A stretch of DNA of 36,991 nucleotides, from the NCBI GenBank assembly GCA_017458085.1, contig JAFTGE010000032.1, positions 1 to 36,991 of the forward strand. Reading direction: 5' to 3'. The position numbers and the translations under genes are program-made. Below are positions 20,979-29,160 of this stretch, one piece after another (the first letter of the stretch is position 1; the number at the start of each line of letters is the position of its first letter). Under the pieces are notes generated by a model, which saw nothing but the letters and a program-made list of their open reading frames with translations, was not told where the DNA came from and did no database searches. Origin of the DNA: Oscillospiraceae bacterium. Lineage in GTDB: Bacteria > Bacillota > Clostridia > Oscillospirales > Oscillospiraceae.

Positions 20979-22349
20979 ATGAAAAAACAAATGCGCAGAA
21001 TCGACGTTCTTGCAGTTGCCGTTGGCTCGATCATCGGCTGGGGCTGCTTCGTCATGCCTGGCAACTCCTTCCTGCCCGCCGCGGGCCCCATCGGCACCGT
21101 TATCGGCCTGTTTCTGGCCGCTGTCATGGCCTGGGTCATCGCCCAGAGCTATGCGTTTCTGATCCGCAAGTACCCCGTTGAAGGCGGTGAGTTTGAGTAC
21201 GTCACCCAGGCTTTCGGGAAAAAGCACGCCTTTATCTGCGGCTGGTTTCTGATCCTGGCGTACATCTCCTTTATCCCCCTCAACGGCACGGCCATTGGCC
21301 TGATCACCCGCTATATCTTCCCCGGCACCTTCCTGCAGAACACCCTGCTGTGGAACATCGGCGGCTTTGACGTGTATCTGGGCGAGATCATCCTGACCAT
21401 GATCATCGTGGTTATCTTTATGATCATCAACATCAAGGCGGTCAAGGTGGCCTTCATGTCCCAGACCTTCCTGGCCCTGATGCAGACGGCCATTATCATT
21501 ATCTTCCCCATCGTCATCATCCTCACCGGCAAGGCCAACTGGAGCTACATGCGGCCCACCATGCAGGGCAGCAACGGCGAGAGCGTCCTGTCCGGCATCG
21601 CGGTCATCCTGTCCATGGCGCCCTGGGCCTTCGTTGGCTTCGACGTTATCCCCCAGGTCTGCGAGGAGTATGAGTTTGACCAGTCCAAGGCCAAGGTCCT
21701 GATGATCAGCACCATCTGCGCCGCCTGGCTCATGTACAGCGCCAACACCATCACCACCGCCATCGTCCAGCAGGAGGGCTATGCCACCTGGGCGGAGTTC
21801 CTCAAGTCCAATCCCTTCTGGGCCACCGGCGCGGCGGTTGAGCGGGCGCTGGGCAAACCCGGCCTCTATATCCTGGGCTTCGCGATGGCCTGCGCGGTGC
21901 TCTCGGCCATCAACGGCTTCTTCATCGCCTCCACCCGGCTCTTTGCCGCCATGGCCAAGCGCAAGGCTCTGCCCTCCGTCTTCGCCAAGCGCAGCGAGGG
22001 TGACGGCGCCCCCGTGGCCGCGGTTTTGTTTGTCGGCGCCATCGCGCTCATCGGCCCCTGGTTCGGCCGCAGCGCGCTGGGCTGGATCGTCGACATGACC
22101 TCCCTCGGCACCTCGATCGTGTTCCTGTATGTGTGCCTTGCCGCCTATAAGTTTGCCAAGAACGAGGGCAACAAGAACATGCAGACCTTCGGTATCCTCG
22201 GCGCGATTTGCGCGGGCATCTTCCTGGCGCTGATGGTGATCCCCGGTTCCGCCGCCGCGCTGTACAAGCAGGCGTGGGTCATGCTGGCGATCTGGGTCGC
22301 GCTGGGCATTGTGTTCTACGCGGTCAAGCGCAAGGACTACCTGGGCTGA
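20979..22349 (+). CDS. APC-superfamily amino-acid/amine permease
   Basis: This 456-residue secondary transporter has about twelve membrane helices. The N-terminal 'DVLAVAVGSIIGWGCFVMPGNSFLPAAGPIGTVIG' is the APC helix-1 unwound motif (Gly-rich, 'IIGWG'). 'MAPWAFVGFDVIPQVCEEYEFDQSKA' resembles the helix-6 region of ethanolamine/amino-acid permeases, and 'FIASTRLFAAMAKRKALPSVFAKR' is the typical loop. Substrate is unknown; an amino acid or small amine is likely. GAAAGGA lies upstream of the ATG at 20979. An APC carrier in a sugar-phosphate-like cluster is unusual and suggests that the substrate carries an amino group, or that uptake is shared with a side function. Confidence 0.85.
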   Translation: MKKQMRRIDVLAVAVGSIIGWGCFVMPGNSFLPAAGPIGTVIGLFLAAVMAWVIAQSYAFLIRKYPVEGGEFEYVTQAFGKKHAFICGWFLILAYISFIPLNGTAIGLITRYIFPGTFLQNTLLWNIGGFDVYLGEIILTMIIVVIFMIINIKAVKVAFMSQTFLALMQTAIIIIFPIVIILTGKANWSYMRPTMQGSNGESVLSGIAVILSMAPWAFVGFDVIPQVCEEYEFDQSKAKVLMISTICAAWLMYSANTITTAIVQQEGYATWAEFLKSNPFWATGAAVERALGKPGLYILGFAMACAVLSAINGFFIASTRLFAAMAKRKALPSVFAKRSEGDGAPVAAVLFVGAIALIGPWFGRSALGWIVDMTSLGTSIVFLYVCLAAYKFAKNEGNKNMQTFGILGAICAGIFLALMVIPGSAAALYKQAWVMLAIWVALGIVFYAVKRKDYLG

Positions 22350-22376
22350 GCCGCCCCGGAGACCGGAGAAAACACC

Positions 22377-23168
22377 ATGCGGATTTCAGCATCTGAATTT
22401 ATCCTGTTCTGCAATCCACCCGCCGAGAATGTGGAGCGCCTGCGGCAGATCGTGCCGGAGGTGGAGCTGATGCTCGACGGCGACGCCTGGGACTACACAG
22501 AGCGGGGCTGGCCGGAGCAGGCCGCGGCGCTCAAGGACTGCGGCGTGCCCTTCACGGTGCACCCACCCGCGTGGGACGTCAATCCCGCGGCGCCCATCCG
22601 GGCGCTGCGGGAGGCGGCGGCCTTCCTCAACAAGGCGGCCATTGACTTCTGCCACGCCGTGGGCGGCAGCCAGATTGTCTACCACCCCGGCTATTATGAC
22701 AGCGGCTCCAATTTCAGCAAAACCCGGGCGCAGGACTTCTGCTTTGCCCAGCTGGAGGAGCTGATTGCGCTGGCTAAGCCTCTGGGGATCACCATTGCCT
22801 TTGAAAACATCGCCGGGCCTGACAGCGCCCTGTTTACGCAGGAGGAGTATATCCACGCGCTGGACGGTGTCGATCCCTGTGTGCGCTATCTGTTGGATGT
22901 GGGCCACGCCCACTATAACCACTGGGACATCCCGGCGGTCATCCGGGGGACGGCGGAGCGTCTGTGCGGCTTCCACCTGCACGATAACGACGGCACCTGG
23001 GACGCACACCTGCCCATCGGGCAGGGGACGGTCGACTGGGAGCCGATCTTTGCCGAGATGCGCAAGCTCTCGCCGGACTGCCTGTATGTACTGGAATACG
23101 CCTCCAACACGCCGCTGTCGGCTCTGGAGGCCGGACGCGATCTTTTGCTGGAGAAGGTCGGACAGTAG
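22377..23168 (+). CDS. Xylose-isomerase-like TIM-barrel protein (AP endonuclease family 2 fold)
   Basis: This 263-residue protein is a predicted metal-dependent sugar isomerase or epimerase. Motifs in order: 'VYHPGYYD' (strand 3), 'IAFENIAG' (metal Glu), 'YLLDVGHAHYN' (Asp and His), 'GFHLHDNDG' (His, Asp) and 'YVLEYAS' (Glu). These match the ligands of the family that includes hydroxypyruvate isomerase, IolE/IolI and L-ribulose-5-P epimerases. The ATG at 22377 follows GGAG at suitable spacing. It directly follows the permease and precedes the flavin-reductase-like gene, so it probably acts on the same unknown substrate. Confidence 0.8.
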   Translation: MRISASEFILFCNPPAENVERLRQIVPEVELMLDGDAWDYTERGWPEQAAALKDCGVPFTVHPPAWDVNPAAPIRALREAAAFLNKAAIDFCHAVGGSQIVYHPGYYDSGSNFSKTRAQDFCFAQLEELIALAKPLGITIAFENIAGPDSALFTQEEYIHALDGVDPCVRYLLDVGHAHYNHWDIPAVIRGTAERLCGFHLHDNDGTWDAHLPIGQGTVDWEPIFAEMRKLSPDCLYVLEYASNTPLSALEAGRDLLLEKVGQ

Positions 23169-23185
23169 ACAGAGAAAACTTTGCG

Positions 23186-23214
23186 TTGCCGGACTTCCGG
23201 AAAGGGTGTATGAT
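23186..23214 (+). promoter_or_regulatory. Possible internal promoter before the flavin-reductase-like gene
   Basis: TTGCCG (23186-23191), a 17-bp spacer and TATGAT (23209-23214), 29 bp before the ATG at 23243. The -35 is weak, so this is tentative. Confidence 0.4.
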
Positions 23215-23242
23215 AGCAGAAGGACTAGAAACGGAGGATGCT

Positions 23243-23740
23243 ATGAAAGACATCAACATCGGTCAGGCCCAGCGCCTGACGGCCCCCTGCCCCTTCGCCC
23301 TGCTTTCGGCAAAGCGGGCTGACGGCGGCACCAACCTCATGGCTGTGTCATGGTGGAGCTATCTGTCCAACCACCCGCCCACCCTCGGCGTCTGCCTGAG
23401 CAAAAAGGGGCTCAGCGGCGGCCTGATCCGCGAAAGCGGGGAGTTCGGCCTGAGCGTCGTGGGCGAACAGCTCAAGGACGCAGCGCTGCGCTGCGGTACC
23501 TGCTCCGGCAGGACCGTGGACAAGGCCGCGGAATTTGAGATCCCGCTGGAGGACGCGGCGGTGATCGCGCCGCAGGTCGTCTCCGGCAGCCGTGTGGTTT
23601 TTGAATGCAGGCTCACGGACACCAAGGAAGTGGCCGACCATGTGCTCTACATTGCCGAGATCGTCGCCATCCGCGGCGGCGAAGAGGTTCGGCAGCTTTT
23701 CGCGTTCGACGGATACGCGAGGCTCGACAGCGTTAATTGA
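23243..23740 (+). CDS. Flavin reductase-like (flavoredoxin) FMN-binding protein
   Basis: The 165-residue protein has the split-barrel flavin-reductase pattern: 'PCPFALLSAKRADGGTNLMAVSWWSYLSNHPPTLGVCLSKKGLSGGLIRESGEFGLSVVGEQL' covers the FMN-binding segment, and later 'VVFECRLTDTKEVADHVLYIAEIVAI' is the conserved second half. It may transfer electrons using FMN, or reduce free flavin. GGAGG precedes the ATG at 23243; an upstream in-frame start at 23186 is rejected because it runs through a probable promoter. Its role in the cluster is not clear. Confidence 0.85.
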   Translation: MKDINIGQAQRLTAPCPFALLSAKRADGGTNLMAVSWWSYLSNHPPTLGVCLSKKGLSGGLIRESGEFGLSVVGEQLKDAALRCGTCSGRTVDKAAEFEIPLEDAAVIAPQVVSGSRVVFECRLTDTKEVADHVLYIAEIVAIRGGEEVRQLFAFDGYARLDSVN

Positions 23741-23759
23741 AATTTGGAGGTAGATTCCC

Positions 23760-24998
23760 ATGATTATGGATTGCGAAAAGTATACCGGCCAGTGCGCCTG
23801 CGGCCGCGTGCATACCCTGGAGACCCGTAAGGTCGTCGTCGCAGAGAAGGAGCTGGAAAACTTTGAGGCTTACATGGAGGAGCTGGGGCTGACCGGACGC
23901 CGCACCGTCGTGTACGATCAGATCACCTGGAAGCTCACCGAGGGCCAGCATGTCAAGGCCGACCAGAACATCATTCTCGACCCCAACGGCCTGCGCGCCG
24001 AGGATGTGCAGATCGAGAAAATGATGGAGGAGCTGGACCATCCTGAGGTGATCGTCGCTGTCGGCGCCGGCACCATCATGGACTTTGGCCGCTATCCCGC
24101 CTATAAGCTGGGCATCCCCTTCGTGGCCATCCCGACGCTTGCCTCCTCGGACGGCTTCACCGCCAACATCTGCTCGGCCATCATCAACGGCCAGAAGAAG
24201 TCCACGCCCATGTGCGCGCCTGTGCTGGTGGTGGCGGACCTGGATATCATCAAGGGCGCGCCCCAGCGCCTGGTGTCCAGCGGCATCAACGACATTCTTG
24301 CCAAATACATCTCCCTGACCGACTGGCGCATCTCCAAGCTGGTGGCCGATGAGTATTACTGCGATATGGTGGCCAACCTGGCCGAGCATGCCCTCAAGCT
24401 CATGCGCGACGCGGCCGACAAGTACGCCGACACGGGTGTGGCCGACCATGAGGCCATGACCATGGCCCAGATGGAGAGCGGCCTGACCATGCAGCTGCTG
24501 GATCACTCCCGCGCGGCCTCCGGCGCCGAGCACCTGATGGCCCACCTGGTTGAGATGCATCCCCCGCGCTTTGAGAAGGCCGAGGGTATCCACGGCGAGT
24601 GCGTGGGCGTCGGCACCTTCCAGTGCATCCGTGAGTATCACAAGCTGGCCGCGCGCAAGCCCAAGGCCAAGCCCTTCACCCCGCTGACCGAGGAATGGGT
24701 GCTCGAAAAGTTTGGCGAGCGCCTGGCCCCCGGCGTCATGAAGGAGAACGAGAAGGATGTCCTCGGCACCTTCGATTCTCAGAACATTGTCGACCACTGG
24801 GACGAAATCAAGGCCATGCTCGACGCGCTGCCCTCCGTTGAGGAGATGGAGGATCTGTACAAGCGCTGCGGCTGCAAGTATCTGCCGGAGCATATCGGCA
24901 TCGACCCGGCCCTGGCCGACGAGATGCTGGACATCTCCGCCGCCATCCGCAACCGCAACACGCTGGTTCGGATGAAACGCGTGCTGGACTTCACCTGA
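23760..24998 (+). CDS. AraM/glycerol-1-phosphate-dehydrogenase-like enzyme, first copy
   Basis: It is a 412-residue metal- and NAD(P)-dependent dehydrogenase of the 3-dehydroquinate-synthase-like/iron-ADH superfamily. The N terminus 'CACGRVH' is typical of AraM-type proteins. The NAD loop 'VGAGTIMD' lies at 101-108, 'PTLASSDGF' at 125-133, and metal ligands are Asp178 ('GIND'), His258 ('GAEH') and His278 ('IHGE'), all kept. AraM converts dihydroxyacetone phosphate and glycerol-1-phosphate; substrate here is open. GGAGG is 10 nt before the ATG at 23760. It is followed after 23 bp by a second, divergent family member. Confidence 0.85.
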   Translation: MIMDCEKYTGQCACGRVHTLETRKVVVAEKELENFEAYMEELGLTGRRTVVYDQITWKLTEGQHVKADQNIILDPNGLRAEDVQIEKMMEELDHPEVIVAVGAGTIMDFGRYPAYKLGIPFVAIPTLASSDGFTANICSAIINGQKKSTPMCAPVLVVADLDIIKGAPQRLVSSGINDILAKYISLTDWRISKLVADEYYCDMVANLAEHALKLMRDAADKYADTGVADHEAMTMAQMESGLTMQLLDHSRAASGAEHLMAHLVEMHPPRFEKAEGIHGECVGVGTFQCIREYHKLAARKPKAKPFTPLTEEWVLEKFGERLAPGVMKENEKDVLGTFDSQNIVDHWDEIKAMLDALPSVEEMEDLYKRCGCKYLPEHIGIDPALADEMLDISAAIRNRNTLVRMKRVLDFT

Positions 24999-25021
24999 TT
25001 TGAAGAAAAGGAGAATCAAGC

Positions 25022-26467
25022 ATGATTGAAGAAAGACTGATCCGCGCCGACGCGACCAAGCTCGACGAGCTGGCTGAGATCATGGCCGCGCAGGAGCATG
25101 CGGAGCTGCTGCACCCCATCGGCATGCAGGATATCAGCATCGGGCATAAGACCGTGGAAAAGGTCTGCGACGCGGTCAAGGCCCTGACCCCCGGCAAAAA
25201 GGTGCTCATGGTTACCGGACCTACCCTGATCGTCGACACCGCCGGCAACAACGTCAAGGAGCGCGTGCGCGACCTGCTGGAAAAGGAATACGAGGTGGAC
25301 TGGTTCGTCCTCTCGGAGCCGGACAGCATCGTCCACGCCACCCCTGAAAACGCTGCGAAGATCCAGGCCCGCTTTGAGGGCGTGGACTGCGTGGTCGGCA
25401 TCGGCGGCGGCACCATCTGCGACCTGTGCAAGTACGCCACCTTCTATTTCAACAAGGATAACCCGCTGCCCCTGGTGATCGTGCAGACGGCCCTGTCGGT
25501 CAACGCCTTCTCCGACAACTCCTCCGTCATGCTCATCAACGGCGTCAAGCGCACCGTCCATTCCCGCTACCCGACCATCCTGATCATCGATCTGGGCATC
25601 GTGGGCGCGGCCCCCGCCGAGATGAACGTCAGCGGCTACGGCGATTTGATCGCCACCTGGACCGCCCCGGTGGACTGGTATCTGGGCAACGTCCTCGGCA
25701 TGGGCAAGAACTTCCACACCGCGCCCTCCGACATGATCCGCACTCAGTGCGAGGAGCTGCTGGAGAATTCCGAGAAGCTCGCCGCGGGTGACGCCAAGGT
25801 GCTGGGCGATCTGGCCAATGTCCTGACGCTCAGCGGTCTGTCCATGGGTCTGGCGGATGAGAGCTCCCCCGCCTCCGGCTCCGAGCATGTCATGAGCCAC
25901 CTGATCGACATGGCCTCCGGCGTGCGCCATACCGGTATCTGCTACCACGGCACCCAGGTCGCCGTCTCCGGCATCAACTCCTGCATCATCTGGGACTACC
26001 TGCTCAACGACTTCGACCCCAAGGCCGTCGATCTGGACAAGTGCTATCCCAGCCTGGAGGAGATGGAGCCCAAGGTCAAGGCCGCCTTTGACTGGCTGGA
26101 CGATACCCACTCCGCCGCCAACGAGTGCTGGGCCGACTATGAGAAGAAGCTGACCAAGTGGCACGCCAACAAGGAGAAGTTCCGGGACTTCCTGGATCAC
26201 TTTGACGAATTCAAGGCCACGGTTGCCCCCTGGGTCAAGAAGCCCGAGTACATTGCAGACTGCATGCACAAGGCCAACGCCCCCTGCCGCTACAGTGTGC
26301 TGAACTTCCCGGTGGATGCCAAGACCGCGACCTGGGCCATGAACAACTGCCACCTGATGCGCAACCGCTTCTCCGTCATCGACCTGCTGTTCTACACCGG
26401 TGTGTGGAACGAGGACTTTGTCCAGAAGATCATCGAGCGCGCCGACGGTATGGACGCGGGCCTGTAA
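25022..26467 (+). CDS. AraM/glycerol-1-phosphate-dehydrogenase-like enzyme, second copy (divergent, extended)
   Basis: The 481-residue protein is from the same superfamily as its upstream neighbour but quite different: NAD loop 'GGGTICD' at 128-134, metal ligands Asp208 ('GYGD'), His289 ('GSEH') and His309 ('YHGT'). It lacks the N-terminal Cys motif of the first copy and has a C-terminal half with 'EYIADCMHKANAPCRYSVLNFPVDAKTATWAMNNCHLMRNRFSVIDLLFYTGVWNEDFV', longer than typical AraM (about 390 residues). GGAG lies before the ATG at 25022. Two such enzymes in tandem suggest successive or alternative oxidation/reduction of stereoisomers, or a heteromer. Confidence 0.82.
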   Translation: MIEERLIRADATKLDELAEIMAAQEHAELLHPIGMQDISIGHKTVEKVCDAVKALTPGKKVLMVTGPTLIVDTAGNNVKERVRDLLEKEYEVDWFVLSEPDSIVHATPENAAKIQARFEGVDCVVGIGGGTICDLCKYATFYFNKDNPLPLVIVQTALSVNAFSDNSSVMLINGVKRTVHSRYPTILIIDLGIVGAAPAEMNVSGYGDLIATWTAPVDWYLGNVLGMGKNFHTAPSDMIRTQCEELLENSEKLAAGDAKVLGDLANVLTLSGLSMGLADESSPASGSEHVMSHLIDMASGVRHTGICYHGTQVAVSGINSCIIWDYLLNDFDPKAVDLDKCYPSLEEMEPKVKAAFDWLDDTHSAANECWADYEKKLTKWHANKEKFRDFLDHFDEFKATVAPWVKKPEYIADCMHKANAPCRYSVLNFPVDAKTATWAMNNCHLMRNRFSVIDLLFYTGVWNEDFVQKIIERADGMDAGL

Positions 26468-26480
26468 GATTCAATACAAC

Positions 26481-26516
26481 AAAAAAACACGGCTGCGAAA
26501 GCAGCCGTGTTTTTTG
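26481..26516. terminator. Bidirectional terminator between dehydrogenase and NUDIX genes
   Basis: A-rich then CACGGCTGC, loop GAAA, GCAGCCGTG then T run. The NUDIX stop (26517-26519) abuts it, so it serves both converging genes. Confidence 0.92.
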
Positions 26517-27266
26517 TTAGCCATCAAAACGGAGCACCTGCTCCAGATATTCCAGCGCAACGAATTCCTCCCGCGCGGCCATGGCGCGGATGGTGTCGGC
26601 GTCGGCCAGGGCGGCCTCGCAGGTCTCGCCCTCCTGAAGTGTCACCTCGTCCAGGGAGACCGCCTGCCGGAACAGCCACACGTCGCAAATAAAGTGCTCG
26701 CCCCCGTAGGTCAGCAGCATCTGTCCGCACGCCGGGTCGAGACGCAGCCCCGTCTCCTCCCGCACCTCGCGCAGCGCCCCGGCGAGACTGTCCTCGCCCG
26801 CGATCACGCTGCCGCCGGTGCACTCCCAGCGGCCGGCCATGCTCTTGTTGGGGCTGCGCCTGGTGATCAGGTAGCGGCCGTCGCCGGTCCGGACCCAGAT
26901 ATGGACACACAGGTGCCGCTCACCCTCGCCCAGGGGGTCGCCCCGGCGGTGGGTTTTCCCGGTGCGGCGGCCCTGCTCGTCATAAACATCCCACAGCTCG
27001 TCGGGGCTGGCGCTGCGGTTGAGCCAGTGGTTGGCCCAGTCGGCCAGCGCTGCCAGCGCTTCGGCCGTATTCGCGCAGAGCACAACGCTTTTCTTCTCCC
27101 GTACCGCCATGGCCAGCAGCGCCTCCCGCCTTTCGTCCGTGTCCGTCGGGTACAGGCACAGGGCGTCAGCGTTCTCGCTATCTGTGATATAGTGCAGCCC
27201 CAGCCGGTGACACAGGGCCGCGTTGTCTTCCGGCGCGTCAAAGAGCGCAGGCATGCCAAATTGCAT
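26517..27266 (-). CDS. NUDIX hydrolase with an N-terminal extra domain
   Basis: The 249-residue protein contains the full NUDIX box 'GGSVIAGEDSLAGALREVREETGL' (G-x5-E-x7-REVREETG), so it should hydrolyse a nucleoside-diphosphate-linked substrate. 'WDVYDEQGRRTGKTHRRGDPLGEGERHLCVHIWV' precedes it, as in the YfcD/IDI-like branch. About 85 residues before this form a separate region of unknown fold ('ALCHRLGLHYITDSENADALCLYPTDTDERREALLAMAVREKKSVVLCANTAEALAALADWANHWL'). The ATG at 27266 follows GGGAG. It is divergent from the ABC exporter pair. Confidence 0.88.
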   Translation of the reverse strand: MQFGMPALFDAPEDNAALCHRLGLHYITDSENADALCLYPTDTDERREALLAMAVREKKSVVLCANTAEALAALADWANHWLNRSASPDELWDVYDEQGRRTGKTHRRGDPLGEGERHLCVHIWVRTGDGRYLITRRSPNKSMAGRWECTGGSVIAGEDSLAGALREVREETGLRLDPACGQMLLTYGGEHFICDVWLFRQAVSLDEVTLQEGETCEAALADADTIRAMAAREEFVALEYLEQVLRFDG

Positions 27267-27289
27267 ATGACCATCTCCCAATTGCTTAA

Positions 27290-27318
27290 AACGTACCAAA
27301 CCTGGGCCGCCTTGTCAA
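27290..27318 (-). promoter_or_regulatory. Promoter of the NUDIX gene
   Basis: On the minus strand, TTGACA (27318-27313), a 17-bp spacer and TACGTT (27295-27290). Confidence 0.55.
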
Positions 27319-27348
27319 GTTTTTGCATAAACGTTTACAAAATCCGGC

Positions 27349-27376
27349 TTGACATTCATTGGTTCAGTGCTAGAGT
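27349..27376 (+). promoter_or_regulatory. Promoter of the ABC exporter operon
   Basis: TTGACA (27349-27354), a 16-bp spacer and TAGAGT (27371-27376), divergent from the NUDIX promoter about 35 bp away. Confidence 0.7.
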
Positions 27377-27417
27377 AGACATACTATGCAATACCGAAGA
27401 AAGGAAGGGTGCCTGTC

Positions 27418-29160
27418 GTGATTAAAACCCTTGCCAAAAGCCTCCGGGAATACAGGAAGCCCGCGCTGCTCACGCTTGTGATCATCATGGGCGAGGTATT
27501 CTTTGAGGTTTTGATCCCCTTTTTCACCGCCGACATGATCAACATGATCAAGGACGGCGCTGCTCTGAGCGAGGTTTTGCTCCTGGGCGGGAAGCTGGCT
27601 GTGATGGCGGTGCTGAGCCTGCTGTGCGGGGCCTTTGCCGGGCGTACCTGCGCTCAGGCGTCCACGGGCTTTGCCCGCAACCTGCGCCGGGATATGTTTA
27701 CCCGGGTGCAGGCGTTTTCCTTTGAAAACATCGATAAATTCTCCTCCGCCTCGCTGGTCACCCGCATGACCACCGATGTGTCGAACGTGCAGTTTGCCTT
27801 TATGATGCTCATTCGCACCGCTGTGCGCGCGCCGCTGATGTTTATTTTCGCCATCACCATGGCCTTCATCATGGGCGGGCGGCTTGCCATGACCTTCGTG
27901 GTCGTGGTGCCGGTGCTGATCTTCGGCCTGCTGATGATCGCTCGCAAGGCGCTGCCCGCCTTCCGGTCGGTCTTCCGCAAGTACGATAAGCTCAACGAGT
28001 CCATCGAGGAGAACGTGCGCGCCATGCGTGTGGTCAAGGGCTTTGCCCGCGAGGATTACGAGAAGCGGAAATTTGCTGCCGCGGCGGACGGCATCTGCGC
28101 CGACTTCACCCGGGCCGAGCGGATCGTTGCGCTGAACATGCCGCTGATGCAGCTGTGTATGTACTTTAACATGGTCTTCATCCTCACAGTGGGCGCAAGG
28201 CTGATCGTCTCCAGCGCTGGCACGCTGATCGATGTGGGACAGATCTCCGCCATGCTGACCTATGGCGTGCAGGTGCTTATGAGCCTGATGATGCTGTCCA
28301 TGATCTATGTTATGCTCACCATCTCCGCCGAGTCCGCCAAGCGCATCAGCGAGGTGCTGGTCGAAGAGCCCACGCTCACCGATCCCGCCGAGCCGGTCGC
28401 CCAGGTCGCCGACGGCTCCATCGACTTTGAAAACGTCAGCTTCAAATATTCCGAGCACGCGAAAAACTACGCCCTGTCGGATATCAGCCTGCACATCGAT
28501 TCGGGCATGACCGTCGGCATCCTCGGCGGCACTGGCTCGAGCAAGACCACCCTGGTGCAGCTGATCCCCCGTCTCTACGACGTGACCGAGGGCGCGGTGA
28601 AGGTGGGCGGCGTGGATGTGCGCGCCTACGACACCGATACCCTGCGCAACGCGGTGAGCATGGTGCTGCAAAAGAACGAGCTGTTCTCCGGCACCATCCG
28701 CGACAATCTGCGCTGGGGCAACGAGAATGCCACCGACGCCGAGCTTGTCGAGGCCTGCAAGCTTGCCCAGGCGGACAGCTTTGTGCAGAGCTTCCCCGAC
28801 GGCTATGACACCCGCATCGAGCAGGGGGGCACCAACGTCTCCGGCGGGCAGAAGCAGAGGCTGTGCATTGCGCGCGCCCTGCTGAAAAAGCCGAAGATCC
28901 TGATTCTGGACGACTCTACCAGCGCCGTCGACACCCGGACCGACGCGCTGATCCGCGCGGGCTTTAAGAGCTTCATCCCCGAGACCACCAAGATCATCAT
29001 CGCCCAGCGCGTGGCCTCCGTGGAGGACGCGGACCTGATCCTGGTCCTGGATAACGGACGCATTGCCGACCGCGGCACCCATGCCGAGCTCATGCAGACC
29101 AGCGAGATCTACCGCGAAATCTACCAGCAGCAGACGAAGGGAGGCGAGGACAATGCCTAG
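27418..29160 (+). CDS. Heterodimeric ABC exporter subunit A (degenerate ATPase site)
   Basis: This type IV ABC half-transporter has six membrane helices (to about residue 310) followed by an ATPase domain; 580 residues. Walker A is 'GGTGSSKTT' near residue 365, the signature 'VSGGQKQ' is normal, but Walker B reads 'LILDDSTSAVD' with Asp instead of the catalytic Glu, so it supplies the non-hydrolysing half. The GTG at 27418 is chosen because GGAAGG lies about 9 nt before it; a GTG at 27409 abuts the same site. It overlaps the next gene by 8 nt. Such MdlAB/BmrCD-like pairs export drugs, lipids or peptides; substrate unknown. Confidence 0.88.
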   Translation: MIKTLAKSLREYRKPALLTLVIIMGEVFFEVLIPFFTADMINMIKDGAALSEVLLLGGKLAVMAVLSLLCGAFAGRTCAQASTGFARNLRRDMFTRVQAFSFENIDKFSSASLVTRMTTDVSNVQFAFMMLIRTAVRAPLMFIFAITMAFIMGGRLAMTFVVVVPVLIFGLLMIARKALPAFRSVFRKYDKLNESIEENVRAMRVVKGFAREDYEKRKFAAAADGICADFTRAERIVALNMPLMQLCMYFNMVFILTVGARLIVSSAGTLIDVGQISAMLTYGVQVLMSLMMLSMIYVMLTISAESAKRISEVLVEEPTLTDPAEPVAQVADGSIDFENVSFKYSEHAKNYALSDISLHIDSGMTVGILGGTGSSKTTLVQLIPRLYDVTEGAVKVGGVDVRAYDTDTLRNAVSMVLQKNELFSGTIRDNLRWGNENATDAELVEACKLAQADSFVQSFPDGYDTRIEQGGTNVSGGQKQRLCIARALLKKPKILILDDSTSAVDTRTDALIRAGFKSFIPETTKIIIAQRVASVEDADLILVLDNGRIADRGTHAELMQTSEIYREIYQQQTKGGEDNA

